DNA of 33,047 bases from CAITSH01 sp945892985 (GCA_945892985.1 CAMDDU010000047.1:1-33047), one strand, 5' to 3'. Counted from the first letter of the stretch, positions 22,292-31,273 are shown. Made by a program: numbers and translations. Notes: a model not told the origin generated them from the sequence alone.

Positions 22292-24384
22292 GCCGCCAGC
22301 TTGGAAATATCAGCGACCAGATTGAGCAGGGCACTCAGTTCGGACAACAGGCGCAGCCTGTTCTCGCGAACCTTTTGATCCTCCGCATTGACCATGACAT
22401 CGGTGAAGAAGCGGTCCACCTGGGGCCGCAGGGTCGCGAGCAGGGATAAGGAGGTCTTGTAGTCGTTGGTAGACGCCGCGAACGCCACTTTCCCGCGCAG
22501 TTCCGACAATGCCCTGTAGAGTTCTTTTTCCGCGTCCTCGGAAAACAGTCCGGAGTCGACTGTGCCTTGGGAGAAACTGGCTTTGCCCAGGATGTTGCGT
22601 GTGCGCTTGTTGGCGGCCGCAAGGCTTTCCGCTTCGGGTAAAGCCGCAAACGCACGCACCGCTTCCAGTCGCGCCGGAATCGCAGAAACAGGCTCCGGTT
22701 TCAGGCTGACGACAGCCTCCACCTCGTTGGTGGAATAACCCAGGTCGCGCAGGTAGCCGCGCAGACGCTCATGGATAAATTCCGCCAGTTCGGCATGCGC
22801 CGGTTTGGCGTTGCTGCCGCTTAGCGCGTCGAATGCGGCGGCGATGAGCGCCCCGAGTTTTACGTCCAGTTTTTTTTCTATCAGGATACGCAGCACACCC
22901 AGAGCATGCCGGCGCAATGCGAATGGATCTTTGTCGCCTGTCGGTAACTGGCCGATGCCGAACATGCCGGCCAGGGTTTCCAGTTTGTCTGCCAGCGCCA
23001 GCGCGATGCCGATGTCGTTCGACGGCAGTGTGTCCCCGGCGAAGCGCGGTCGGTAATGTTCCTCAACCGCCGCAGCCACGCCCGCGTCCTCGCCATCGGC
23101 GAGCGCATAGTAGCGGCCCATCACACCTTGGAGTTCGGGGAACTCGCCGACCATGTTGGTCACCAGGTCGCCCTTGGCGAGCATTGCGGCGCGGTCGGCG
23201 AGCAATGCGTCCGCACCAGTCAGTGCGGCGATGGCGGCGGCAAGTTTGCGCACGCGGCCAATGCGCTCGAGCTGGCTGCCCAGTTTGTTGTGATAGACCA
23301 CACCGCCCAGTTGCGCAATGCGATCGGCAAGCCGGGTCTTCTTGTCGGTTTCAAAAAAGAAGCGCGCATCGGCGAGGCGCGGCCGTACCACGCGCTGGTT
23401 GCCCTCGATGATGTGCTGCGCATCCTCGACCCGCATGTTGCTGACGATGAGGAAGCGGTTGGTCAGTTTTCCAGATGCGTCGAAAAGCGGGAAATATTTC
23501 TGGTTGGCACGCATTGTCAGTATCAGGCATTCCTGCGGCACGATCAGGAATTCTGTGTCGAACTCGCCTGCGTAGATGGCCGGCCTCTCGACGAGTGCCG
23601 TCACTTCATCCAGGAGCGTTGCGACATCATCTTCGTTGCCGAGCGTACCGCCCAAAGCCGCGGCTTTTTCGCGCAGGTCGCGGTCTATGGCGGCCCTGCG
23701 ATCGCCGAAAGAGGCCGTCACCTTGCCCTCTGCCGCAAGTGTTTCCTCGTAGGCGTTCGAGCGCGCGATCACAATATTCCGCTGGCCCTGAAAACGATGG
23801 CCGTGGGTGAGGTTCGAGGCCTTGAGACCGAGCGCCGAGATCGGCACGATGTCTGCGCCATGCAGGGCGATCAGGCCGTGCGCCGGACGTACGAATTGCA
23901 CCGTGGTCGAGCCGTCGGCGAGCTGGTAACTCATCAGCTTGGGAATGGGCAGGCGTGCGATGGCTTTTTCCAGCGCCGGTTGCAGCGCCGATGCCAGCGG
24001 CATCCCGGCTTTGAGCAGGTGCAGGAATACGTATTCGGTATCGCCTTCTGATTTACGCTCCAGCCTGGCCGCGTCCGGGCTGACACCTTCTTTTTCCAGT
24101 CGTTTGACCAGCGCCGGAGTGGGCTTCCCGGCGGCGTCTAAGCCGACTTTGGCGGGCATCAGTTTTTTGGTTTCGGAACGCGCAGCGGAGTTCGCTTCAA
24201 CCGCAGGGATAAGAACCGCCAGGCGGCGCGGGGTAGCGAAGTCGCGGTGTTCGACGGTTTTGGCGACAAAGCCGGCGGCCACCAGTTCTTCGAAGAGCGT
24301 CGAGGCGAAACTGACGCCAAGTTTATTCAGCGCTTTTGGCGGCAGTTCCTCGGTGAAAAGTTCCACAAGCAGGCTGTCGTTCAT
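22288..24384 (-). CDS. glyS: Glycine-tRNA ligase beta subunit
   Basis: Beta chain of the bacterial heterotetrameric glycyl-tRNA synthetase, needed for tRNA binding and aminoacylation. ATG 24384 overlaps the glyQ stop (ATGA) and gives 698 residues beginning MNDSLLVELFTEELPPKAL, the typical start; the frame remains open upstream inside glyQ. Recognisable segments include RDFATPRRLAVLI, THGHRFQG, VPQECLILTMRANQKYF, and the HD-like and C-terminal anticodon-binding region (FFTDVMVNAEDQKVRENRL). Confidence 0.97.
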   Translation of the reverse strand: MNDSLLVELFTEELPPKALNKLGVSFASTLFEELVAAGFVAKTVEHRDFATPRRLAVLIPAVEANSAARSETKKLMPAKVGLDAAGKPTPALVKRLEKEGVSPDAARLERKSEGDTEYVFLHLLKAGMPLASALQPALEKAIARLPIPKLMSYQLADGSTTVQFVRPAHGLIALHGADIVPISALGLKASNLTHGHRFQGQRNIVIARSNAYEETLAAEGKVTASFGDRRAAIDRDLREKAAALGGTLGNEDDVATLLDEVTALVERPAIYAGEFDTEFLIVPQECLILTMRANQKYFPLFDASGKLTNRFLIVSNMRVEDAQHIIEGNQRVVRPRLADARFFFETDKKTRLADRIAQLGGVVYHNKLGSQLERIGRVRKLAAAIAALTGADALLADRAAMLAKGDLVTNMVGEFPELQGVMGRYYALADGEDAGVAAAVEEHYRPRFAGDTLPSNDIGIALALADKLETLAGMFGIGQLPTGDKDPFALRRHALGVLRILIEKKLDVKLGALIAAAFDALSGSNAKPAHAELAEFIHERLRGYLRDLGYSTNEVEAVVSLKPEPVSAIPARLEAVRAFAALPEAESLAAANKRTRNILGKASFSQGTVDSGLFSEDAEKELYRALSELRGKVAFAASTNDYKTSLSLLATLRPQVDRFFTDVMVNAEDQKVRENRLRLLSELSALLNLVADISKLAA

Positions 24385-25322
24385 GCCTGCTCCCGGGCCG
24401 ACATCGCCGCTTTCAGTGCGCCAATATTCATACCCAGTCGCTCCAGCGCCCCCGGCGCGCACATCGGGAAGTCCTGGCGCAGGCGAGAATCGTAATAAGA
24501 CTGTGACACCGCGCGCGCGAGGTTGCGTATGCGGCCGATGTAGGCGGCGCGCTCGGTGACGGAAATGGCGCCTCGTGCATCGAGCAGGTTGAAGGTGTGG
24601 GCGGCTTTGAGCACTTTTTCATAGGCCGGCAATGCCAGCTTTTCCCCGATCAGCCGCTTGGCATCGGTTTCGTGGTCGCTGAAATGACGGAACAACATGG
24701 GTGCGTCTGAGTGCTCGAAGTTGTAGGCCGATTGCTCGACCTCATTCTGGCGATAGACATCGCCATAGGTGAGAGTGTCGGTCCATTTGAGGTCGAATAC
24801 GTTTTGCACGTTCTGCAAATACATGGCCAGACGCTCGATGCCGTAGGTGATTTCGCCGGTGATCGGTTTGCACTCGAGTCCGCCTACCTGCTGAAAATAG
24901 GTGAACTGGGTCACTTCCATGCCGTTGAGCCATACTTCCCAGCCTAGGCCCCAAGCGCCCAGGGTCGGATTCTCCCAGTCATCCTCGACAAACCGGATGT
25001 CGTGTTCCTGGGGATTGATGCCGAGTTCTTTCAGCGATCCCACGTACAGGTCGACGATATCGAGCGGCGAGGGCTTGAGCACCACCTGATATTGGTAATA
25101 GTGCTGCATGCGGTTGGGATTCTCGCCGTAGCGTCCGTCCTTGGGGCGGCGTGACGGTTGAACGTAGGCGGCGCGCCAGGGTTCGGGGCCGATGGCGCGC
25201 AGGAAGGTCGCGGTGTGCGAGGTGCCGGCGCCCACTTCCATGTCGTAGGGTTGCAAAAGAGCGCAGCCCTGCCGGCCCCAGTATTCCTGAAGCCTTAGGA
25301 TTATTTGTTGGAAGGTCAGCAT
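24381..25322 (-). CDS. glyQ: Glycine-tRNA ligase alpha subunit
   Basis: Catalytic class II subunit forming glycyl-adenylate. 313 residues with the invariant opening TFQQIILRLQEYWGRQGC, then DMEVGAGTSHTATFLRAIGPEPW, the motif-2 region YVQPSRRPKDGRYGENPNR and the motif-3 region TYGIERLAMYLQ. First gene of the five-gene chain glyQ-glyS-gmhB-plsC-ygjP-like joined by 4-nt overlaps; a promoter candidate lies just upstream. Confidence 0.98.
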   Translation of the reverse strand: MLTFQQIILRLQEYWGRQGCALLQPYDMEVGAGTSHTATFLRAIGPEPWRAAYVQPSRRPKDGRYGENPNRMQHYYQYQVVLKPSPLDIVDLYVGSLKELGINPQEHDIRFVEDDWENPTLGAWGLGWEVWLNGMEVTQFTYFQQVGGLECKPITGEITYGIERLAMYLQNVQNVFDLKWTDTLTYGDVYRQNEVEQSAYNFEHSDAPMLFRHFSDHETDAKRLIGEKLALPAYEKVLKAAHTFNLLDARGAISVTERAAYIGRIRNLARAVSQSYYDSRLRQDFPMCAPGALERLGMNIGALKAAMSAREQA

Positions 25323-25343
25323 GATGTGATTCTTAAAAGGGTG

Positions 25344-25373
25344 ATTTTACTGGCTTTCGGCGCCCAGCGATAA
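25344..25373 (-). promoter_or_regulatory. Possible promoter of glyQ
   Basis: On the minus strand, TTATCG (25373-25368) and TAAAAT (25349-25344) are 18 bp apart, with the -10 about 21 nt before the glyQ ATG. The -35 is poor. Confidence 0.35.
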
Positions 25374-25414
25374 GTCAGGTGGTGATGTATGCCGTGCTTA
25401 CGCGCTCGTGACCT

Positions 25415-26923
25415 TCACCGCCGGCGCCGGCGGGTGTGACTGAACGCGCACGCAGCGAGCAGGGCGAGGCACAGTAACACTACCGGATAGTTGCCCAGGC
25501 GCACATAGGGTGTGGCCCCGCTGCGGCCGCCCACAGTACCATCGAGCGCGTCCTCGGTGAACGCGGGCAGGCGCGCCGTCACAACGCCGTGCTCATCGAT
25601 GATCGCCGTCACGCCGGTGTTGGTCGCGCGCAGCATCACGCGGCCGGTTTCCAGCGAGCGCATGCGTGACATATCCAGGTGCTGCTCGGGCGCCAGCGAG
25701 TCGCCGAACCAGGCGACGTTGCTGACGTTGGCAAGCAGCGTGGCAGCCGGTAGTTGGCGGATGATCTCCTCGCCGAAGGCGTCCTCGTAACAGATGTTTA
25801 CCGCCACCTGCTGGCCGGCGACCGCCAGCGGTTTTTGTCCCGTGCCACCCGAGGTGAAATCGGCTAGCGGGATTTTCAGTACGCTGATGATCCAGCCGAA
25901 GCCAGGCGGAATGAATTCGCCAAAGGGCACCAGGTGGGCTTTGGCGTAGCTTTGTGCCGGCGCCTTGCCAAGGCTCATGACGCCGTTGTAATAGCGTCCG
26001 GAGGCATCGCGTGCCGGCACACCGATCAGCATATCGCCATCATTCTTGCGGGCGATCGCCTCCAGTCGCCGCAGGTAGTCCGGGGACACGCCGTCGAGAA
26101 AACGCGGAATTGCCGTTTCCGGGGTGATGACCAGGCGCGCCGGCTTAGCGCCGGCGAGCCGCTCGTAGGCCGCAAGTGTCGCTTCATACCTGCCCTCGAT
26201 AAATTTCATTTCCTGTGGAACATTGCCTTGCAGCAGACGCACGGTAAGGGGTTCGCCGAGCGCATCGGTCCATTCGATCCGGGTCAGGCCGTGGCCGCAA
26301 ACGAGAAGGAGCGCCAATCCGACTGGAGCGGCAAGCAGCGCCATTCCACGCGCCGCAAACGCCCAGGCGAGCAGCGCCGCAGCGGCGCTTGAGATCAACG
26401 AAACACCGTAGACGCCGGACAGCGGTGCATAGCCCGAAAGCGGTCCGTCCAGTTGCGAGTAGCCGAGTGCAAGCCAGGGAAAGCCGGTGAAAATCCAGAG
26501 TCGCAACCACTCGACCATCACCCAAAGCGCGGGTGCCGCAACCAGCATGCGTACGACCAGCGGTATTTGCAGGCGTGCCAGCAGCCAGCCTACCAGGGCC
26601 GGATGCAGGGCCAGGTAGGCGCAAAAGAGCGCGGTGGCGAGCGCCGCGAGCGGGGCGGGCATCATGCCGTAATCATGCAGGCTCACATAAACCCATGAGA
26701 CGCCGACGCCGAACAGGCCGAGCCCGAAAGCGAAACCGGTCAGCGCCACCTCGCGCGCCGATGCGACTCGGTGCCAGATGAAGAACAGGCCCGCGAGCGC
26801 GAGGAGGGGAATGGCAAACCAGTTAAGCGGCGCGTATCCGGCGACGCTTCCCGCCCCCAGAAAAAAGGCGATCGCCGGGAAGCGAAGACTGGACAGTCGG
26901 GGCAACGGGCTACCCGGGTGCAC
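25415..26923 (-). CDS. lnt: Apolipoprotein N-acyltransferase
   Basis: Adds the third acyl chain to the N-terminal cysteine of lipoproteins, at the periplasmic face of the inner membrane. GTG 26923 gives 502 residues: several transmembrane helices in about residues 14-210, a nitrilase-like catalytic domain (about 225-470) and a final helix before an arginine-rich end. The catalytic triad is E269 (TPETAIP), K328 (YAKAHLVPFGEF) and C378 (NICYEDAF), with the accessory glutamate E336. It follows corC by 3 nt, the usual ybeZYX-lnt order. Confidence 0.96.
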   Translation of the reverse strand: MHPGSPLPRLSSLRFPAIAFFLGAGSVAGYAPLNWFAIPLLALAGLFFIWHRVASAREVALTGFAFGLGLFGVGVSWVYVSLHDYGMMPAPLAALATALFCAYLALHPALVGWLLARLQIPLVVRMLVAAPALWVMVEWLRLWIFTGFPWLALGYSQLDGPLSGYAPLSGVYGVSLISSAAAALLAWAFAARGMALLAAPVGLALLLVCGHGLTRIEWTDALGEPLTVRLLQGNVPQEMKFIEGRYEATLAAYERLAGAKPARLVITPETAIPRFLDGVSPDYLRRLEAIARKNDGDMLIGVPARDASGRYYNGVMSLGKAPAQSYAKAHLVPFGEFIPPGFGWIISVLKIPLADFTSGGTGQKPLAVAGQQVAVNICYEDAFGEEIIRQLPAATLLANVSNVAWFGDSLAPEQHLDMSRMRSLETGRVMLRATNTGVTAIIDEHGVVTARLPAFTEDALDGTVGGRSGATPYVRLGNYPVVLLCLALLAACAFSHTRRRRR

Positions 26924-26926
26924 CGA

Positions 26927-27760
26927 TCAGAGCGGCTTGACGCGCTCGACCTGCAGGGTATGCAGGCGTCGGCTGTCAGCGCGCTGCACCACGAACTTCA
27001 GGCCGTCGATGAGTATGCTCTCGCCGCGTTTCGGCATGTGACCGAAACGCGCGATGACGAGGCCGCCAACGGTATCCTGGTCCTCTTCGGAAAAGCCTGT
27101 TTCAAAGACGGCGTTGAAATCTCCGATCTCGGTCTGCGCTTTCACGCGGTAGCGGCCGCGCGGTTCGGTGATGATGTTGTCACCGGCCTCGTCGAAATCG
27201 TATTCGTCCTCTATTTCGCCGACGATCTGCTCGAGCACGTCCTCTATGGTTACCAGTCCGGCCACGCCGCCGTACTCGTCAACGACCACCGCCATGTGGT
27301 TGCGCTTGGCGCGGAACTCGCGCAGCAACACATTGAGGCGCTTGGCCTCGGGCACGAACACGGCCGGGCGCAGCATGTCGCGCACGTTGAACTCTTCCTC
27401 GCCGGCGTAATAACGCAGTAAATCCTTTGCCAGCAGGATGCCTATCACCTCATCGCGGCTTTTGTCCACGACCGGGAAGCGCGAGTGTGCGGTGGCGATG
27501 ACATGGGGGATGAACTGATCGGGCGTGCCGTTGATGTCGATCATGTCCATTTGCGCGCGCGGAATCATGATGTCGCGCACCTGTATTTCCGAGACCTGCA
27601 TGGCACCCTCGATCATGGCCAGGGCGTCGGCGTCGAGCAGGTTGCGCTCGAAGGCCGAGTGCAGCAGTTCGATCAGTTGCGCGCGGTCTTCCGGTTCGCG
27701 CATGATCAGCGCCGACAGACGCTCGAGCAGGGTGGGCTTGTGGTTTGGACTTTCGTACAT
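26927..27760 (-). CDS. corC: CorC/HlyC family transporter-associated CBS protein (YbeX)
   Basis: 277 residues: a short N-terminal region, a pair of CBS domains (about 65-190; DIMIPRAQMDMID, FPVVDKSRDEVIGILLAKDLL, VVVDEYGGVAGLVTIEDVLE) and a C-terminal CorC_HlyC domain ending HTLQVERVKPL. No transmembrane segments, so this is the soluble YbeX form rather than the membrane CNNM/CorB form. The family is linked to magnesium/cobalt efflux and, in E. coli, to ribosome function; the role here is inferred from the conserved ybeZ-ybeY-ybeX-lnt neighbourhood. Confidence 0.93.
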   Translation of the reverse strand: MYESPNHKPTLLERLSALIMREPEDRAQLIELLHSAFERNLLDADALAMIEGAMQVSEIQVRDIMIPRAQMDMIDINGTPDQFIPHVIATAHSRFPVVDKSRDEVIGILLAKDLLRYYAGEEEFNVRDMLRPAVFVPEAKRLNVLLREFRAKRNHMAVVVDEYGGVAGLVTIEDVLEQIVGEIEDEYDFDEAGDNIITEPRGRYRVKAQTEIGDFNAVFETGFSEEDQDTVGGLVIARFGHMPKRGESILIDGLKFVVQRADSRRLHTLQVERVKPL

Positions 27761-27868
27761 AGGGGGGTGAGTGGGGGCTCGTCAATCGTGCAAATCGTGG
27801 AGTGCGTGCGCAGGCAGTATTTTATTCACCGCCGACTTTTTACCATTTATCCGTTTGCCGTTTGCTGT

Positions 27869-28363
27869 TCACCTGTAAGGGTCAGCATACCCGAGTTTGG
27901 CCAGCAATTTTATTTCGAGGGATTCCATCTTGCGCGCATCGGCCGTCCCCTCATGGTCGTAGCCCTGCATGTGCAGCACGCCGTGAACCGTCAGGTGGGC
28001 GTAGTGGCTTGTCAGCGATTTACCCTGGCGCTTGGCCTCGGCGGCGACCACGGCGGCGCAAAGCACGATATCGCCATGCAGGCCGCCGCCCGGGTCGGCG
28101 CCGTACTCGAAGGTGAGAACGTTGGTTGCATAGTCTTTGCCGCGATAGGCGTTGTTCAGCGCGCGTGCCTCCCCGAGGGGAACCACGCGCAGGGTCAGGC
28201 TCGCCGGTTTGCCCGATACCAGCGCCGCACGCGCCCAGCGGCGCAGCATGGTTTTTCCCGGTATTCCTTTGGCTCGGGAGGCGACCTGAACGTCAATGAC
28301 GTTTTTTACGCCGTTTGTGGCGCGCAAACCGGGCTGCAAACCTGTGCGTTGTGGCGCTGTCAT
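27869..28363 (-). CDS. ybeY: Endoribonuclease YbeY, rRNA maturation factor
   Basis: Zinc-dependent endoribonuclease acting in 16S rRNA 3'-end maturation and 70S quality control. ATG 28363 overlaps the phoH stop (ATGA) and gives 164 residues; the open frame extends upstream inside phoH without similarity. The zinc motif HGVLHMQGYDH places H127, H131 and H137, and RGKDYATNVLTFEY is the conserved substrate-cleft region. About 20 extra residues precede the conserved VIDVQVAS segment. A 105-bp gap separates it from corC. Confidence 0.95.
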   Translation of the reverse strand: MTAPQRTGLQPGLRATNGVKNVIDVQVASRAKGIPGKTMLRRWARAALVSGKPASLTLRVVPLGEARALNNAYRGKDYATNVLTFEYGADPGGGLHGDIVLCAAVVAAEAKRQGKSLTSHYAHLTVHGVLHMQGYDHEGTADARKMESLEIKLLAKLGYADPYR

Positions 28364-29412
28364 GCGCGCTCGTGGCTGCCTGCGGGCCGGTTTGGGGTGG
28401 CGGTCTCGCGTTCCGCAGCGCGCCGCTCGGCGGCGGCTTTTTCGGCATCTTCGTTGCGTTTTGTTTCCAGTTCGTAGGCGTCGACGATTCTGGCCACCAG
28501 CGGATGGCGCACCACGTCTTCGCTGCGGAATTCGCAAAATTCGATGCCGCGCACATCGGCGAGCACGCGTCGCGCCTCGATAAGGCCGCTTTTGGCGCCA
28601 CGCGGCAGGTCAATCTGGGTGACATCGCCGGTGATCACCGCCTTGGTGCCAAATCCGATGCGTGTGAGGAACATTTTCATCTGCTCGGGCGTGGTGTTCT
28701 GCGCTTCGTCGAGGATGATGAAGGCGTGGTTAAGCGTGCGTCCCCGCATGTAGGCGAGCGGCGCCACTTCAATGGCGTTGCGCTCGAACATCTTGCCGAC
28801 CTTGTCAAAGCCCATCAGATCGTAGAGTGCGTCGTAGAGTGGGCGCAGGTAAGGATCGACTTTTTGCGTCAGGTCGCCCGGCAGAAAACCGAGGCGCTCA
28901 CCGGCTTCGACGGCGGGGCGCACGAGAATGATGCGCTTTACCGCATCGCGTTCGAGCTGGTCCACGGCGCAGGCGACAGCCAGATAGGTCTTACCCGTGC
29001 CCGCCGGTCCGATGGCAAAACTGATGTCGTTCTCGAAAATCGCTTTGAGGTAGGCGCGCTGGCGGGGTGTGCGGCCGCGCAAATCGCCTTTGCGCGTGAC
29101 CAACACCGGCGTGCCGCTTTCCTCAGCGGCGGCGAGTTGATATTCAACCAGTCCGAGCTGGATGCTGTCCACCGAGAGTCCGTTCGCCGACTCGTCGTAG
29201 AATTTTTGCAGCAGGCGTACCGTGCGCGCCGCCTGTTCATTGGCGCCGCGTACGCTGAAGCGCTCGCCGCGGCGGGCAATGGTGACATCCAGTGCGAGTT
29301 CTATCTGGCGCAGGTTTTCGTCGAGGGGGCCGCACAGAATGGCGAGGCGCTCATTGTCGACGGGTGTAAGGGTCAATTCGACAGGCCGGGGTTTCACGGC
29401 GGGGGTGCTCAT
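28360..29412 (-). CDS. phoH: PhoH-like ATPase (YbeZ)
   Basis: 350-residue cytoplasmic P-loop ATPase of the PhoH/YbeZ family. The N-terminal region (about 15-75) resembles a small RNA-binding module. Walker A is GPAGTGKT (135-142) and Walker B is FIILDEAQ (231-238). The last 40 residues are charged and low in complexity (E, A, R rich). YbeZ is associated with YbeY in RNA processing, which fits the overlap with ybeY. An A-tract of eight lies in the 36-nt gap before its start. Confidence 0.94.
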   Translation of the reverse strand: MSTPAVKPRPVELTLTPVDNERLAILCGPLDENLRQIELALDVTIARRGERFSVRGANEQAARTVRLLQKFYDESANGLSVDSIQLGLVEYQLAAAEESGTPVLVTRKGDLRGRTPRQRAYLKAIFENDISFAIGPAGTGKTYLAVACAVDQLERDAVKRIILVRPAVEAGERLGFLPGDLTQKVDPYLRPLYDALYDLMGFDKVGKMFERNAIEVAPLAYMRGRTLNHAFIILDEAQNTTPEQMKMFLTRIGFGTKAVITGDVTQIDLPRGAKSGLIEARRVLADVRGIEFCEFRSEDVVRHPLVARIVDAYELETKRNEDAEKAAAERRAAERETATPNRPAGSHERA

Positions 29413-29448
29413 GCGGCGGGCCTCAATTTTTTTTGGGTGCGCAGCGCA

Positions 29449-30831
29449 TTACCGCGCCAGCGCATGGGCTGCGGCCATGTCCGTAGCGGCTGCGGGCAAC
29501 GCGGCTTCGCCACGCAGCGAATGGGCGAAATTGCCCGTGATGCGCACCTGCATGAAACTGCCGATATGCAAGGCCGGCCCGGGGAAATTGACGATGCGGT
29601 TGTTGTCGGTGCGTCCGGCGAGTTCGCCCAGGGCCTTTTTTGACTGGCGTTCGACCATGACGCGCTGCGTTGTGCCAAGCATGTTTTTCCCGATGACGGT
29701 TTCGTTTGCGGCAATCGCCGCCTGCAGCTTTTCCAGGCGCGCGGCCTTCACATCATGTGGCGTGTCGTCCTGCAGCGATGCGGCCGGTGTTCCCGGACGC
29801 GGGCTGTACAGGAAAGAGAAAGAGTTATCGAAACCAACCTCGTCGATGAGACTCATGGTTGCGGCAAAATCGGCATCCGTCTCGCCGGGGAAGCCGACGA
29901 TGAAATCCGATGTGATGGAAATGCCGGGGCGGGCACGGCGCAGCCGGCGGACGATGGATTTGTATTCGAGGGCGGTGTAGCCGCGTTTCATCGCGGCCAG
30001 CACGCGATCGGACCCCGACTGCACGGGCAGGTGAACATGGCTCACCAGCTTGGGTTCGGTGGCATACAGGTCGATCAGGCGTTGCGTGAATTCCTTCGGG
30101 TGGGAGGTGCTGTAGCGCACGCGCTCGATGCCGGGCATGGCGGCGACGTACTCAAGCAGCAGCGTGAAATCACCGGCCTCGGTTCCCGCGGCCGTTTCGC
30201 CAAGCGGGGCGCGGTAGGCGTTGACGTTCTGTCCGAGCAAGGTCACTTCTTTCACGCCCTGCGCGGTCAACTCTGCGACTTCGGTCAGGATGTCTTCGAG
30301 CGGACGCGAAACTTCCTCGCCGCGGGTGTAGGGAACGACGCAGAAGCTGCAATACTTGCTGCAGCCCTCCATGATCGATACATAGGCGCTGGCGCCATCG
30401 ACCCTGGCCGGGGGCAGATGATCGAATTTTTCAATCGCCGGAAAGGAAATGTCGATCTGGGGCCGGCCGCTTTCGCGGCGCTTGGCCAGCAGTTCCGGCA
30501 GGCGATGCAGGGTTTGCGGGCCGAATACCACATCGACATAGGGTGCGCGTGAAACGATGGCCGCGCCTTCCTGGCTGGCAACGCAGCCGCCGACGCCGAT
30601 GAGCACGTCCGGGCGGCCTATTTTTATCGGGCGCACACGGCCGAGGTCGCTGAACACTTTTTCCTGCGCCTTTTCGCGCACCGAACAGGTGTTGAAAAGG
30701 ATCAGGTCGGCCTCGTTCGGGTCGCTGGTTTGTTCGTAGCCGTCGGCGGCGGCGAGCACATCGGCCATCTTGGCCGAGTCGTACTCGTTCATCTGGCAGC
30801 CGAAAGTCTTGATGTACAGTTTTTTTGCCAT
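29449..30831 (-). CDS. miaB: tRNA-2-methylthio-N6-dimethylallyladenosine synthase
   Basis: Radical SAM methylthiotransferase that modifies A37 in tRNAs reading UNN codons. 460 residues: N-terminal UPF0004 domain with auxiliary-cluster cysteines C12 (TFGCQMNEYDS), C49 (FNTCSVREKA) and C83 (GGCVASQ); radical SAM domain with C157, C161 and C164 (GCSKYCSFCVVPYTRG); and a C-terminal TRAM domain (about 375-440). All six cysteines are present. First enzyme gene of the miaB-phoH-ybeY-corC-lnt string. Confidence 0.97.
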   Translation of the reverse strand: MAKKLYIKTFGCQMNEYDSAKMADVLAAADGYEQTSDPNEADLILFNTCSVREKAQEKVFSDLGRVRPIKIGRPDVLIGVGGCVASQEGAAIVSRAPYVDVVFGPQTLHRLPELLAKRRESGRPQIDISFPAIEKFDHLPPARVDGASAYVSIMEGCSKYCSFCVVPYTRGEEVSRPLEDILTEVAELTAQGVKEVTLLGQNVNAYRAPLGETAAGTEAGDFTLLLEYVAAMPGIERVRYSTSHPKEFTQRLIDLYATEPKLVSHVHLPVQSGSDRVLAAMKRGYTALEYKSIVRRLRRARPGISITSDFIVGFPGETDADFAATMSLIDEVGFDNSFSFLYSPRPGTPAASLQDDTPHDVKAARLEKLQAAIAANETVIGKNMLGTTQRVMVERQSKKALGELAGRTDNNRIVNFPGPALHIGSFMQVRITGNFAHSLRGEAALPAAATDMAAAHALAR

Positions 30832-30849
30832 GCTCGCGTGACTGCCCTG

Positions 30850-31164
30850 TTATGGCTTCGGTTTGTCTGGTCGTGCCGCTTCTTCGGGCGTCAGGATCCA
30901 TACCCGGATGATCTGGCCGGTGGTGTCGAACTGATATTTGACCAAAGACTGTGGTGGTAACTGATGGGGCACGATGATCAGGTTGTTGGTACCGCGAATT
31001 TGCGCTCCCGCGGCCAGGTTGACCGGCTGCCCATCGAGCGAGATATGCATTTCGCGCAAATGCGTCATGGTGCCGCGCTTGGTGTCATCGGGAATGCTGC
31101 GAAACTGCCCTGAAGCGGGAAGCGTTACGAGCGCGGCCAAAAGCAATAAAAAGTGTTTAAACAT
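30850..31164 (-). CDS. Small secreted conserved hypothetical protein
   Basis: 104 residues that I cannot assign to a named family. The N-terminus MFKHFLLLLAALVTLPASGQ is a clear signal peptide with cleavage probably after ASG. The mature part of about 84 residues has no cysteine and contains REMHISLDGQPVNLAAGAQIRG, NNLIIVPHQLPP and VKYQFDTTGQIIRVWILTPEE, suggesting a small beta-rich periplasmic domain. It ends in a P/K-rich tail. It lies 18 nt upstream of miaB, in the same direction, and downstream of tRNA-Met, so it is probably cotranscribed with miaB. Function unknown. Confidence 0.75.
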   Translation of the reverse strand: MFKHFLLLLAALVTLPASGQFRSIPDDTKRGTMTHLREMHISLDGQPVNLAAGAQIRGTNNLIIVPHQLPPQSLVKYQFDTTGQIIRVWILTPEEAARPDKPKP

Positions 31165-31231
31165 GGGGGCTGAATCCGAATGTCGCCGTTACTGCCATGG
31201 GTATTCTGTGTGTTTAACTCCGCGAGCGCCC

Positions 31232-31237
31232 ATTGTA
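31232..31237 (-). promoter_or_regulatory. Possible -10 of the hypothetical-miaB transcript
   Basis: TACAAT on the minus strand, a 5 of 6 match to TATAAT, about 67 nt before the start of the small secreted protein. No convincing -35; the heptamer repeat lies there instead. Confidence 0.25.
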
Positions 31238-31252
31238 CCCAGTGTGCCCCCT

Positions 31253-31273
31253 TGTACCGTGTACCTTGTACCG
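31253..31273. repeat. Short tandem repeat, heptamer TGTACC(G/T) three times
   Basis: TGTACCG, TGTACCT and TGTACCG follow one another exactly in 7-nt steps (31253, 31260, 31267), and a further TGTACC stands at 31234. The array lies in the 295-bp gap between the small secreted protein and the tRNA, a gap in which I see no gene. Confidence 0.7.

Noticed and set aside
23056..24051. Plus-strand open frame of 331 codons antisense to glyS
   Set aside because: Shadow of glyS with no similarity of its own.
27485..28477. Plus-strand open frame of 330 codons across corC and ybeY
   Set aside because: It covers two well-identified minus-strand genes and the gap between them, and shows no domain.
28315..29643. 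Long plus-strand open frame of 442 codons antisense to phoH
   Set aside because: It lies opposite phoH and the end of miaB, has no recognisable domain, and arises from the GC-rich codon pattern.
31253..31273. Repeat array as a CRISPR
   Set aside because: The units are 7 nt without spacers and no cas gene is present.
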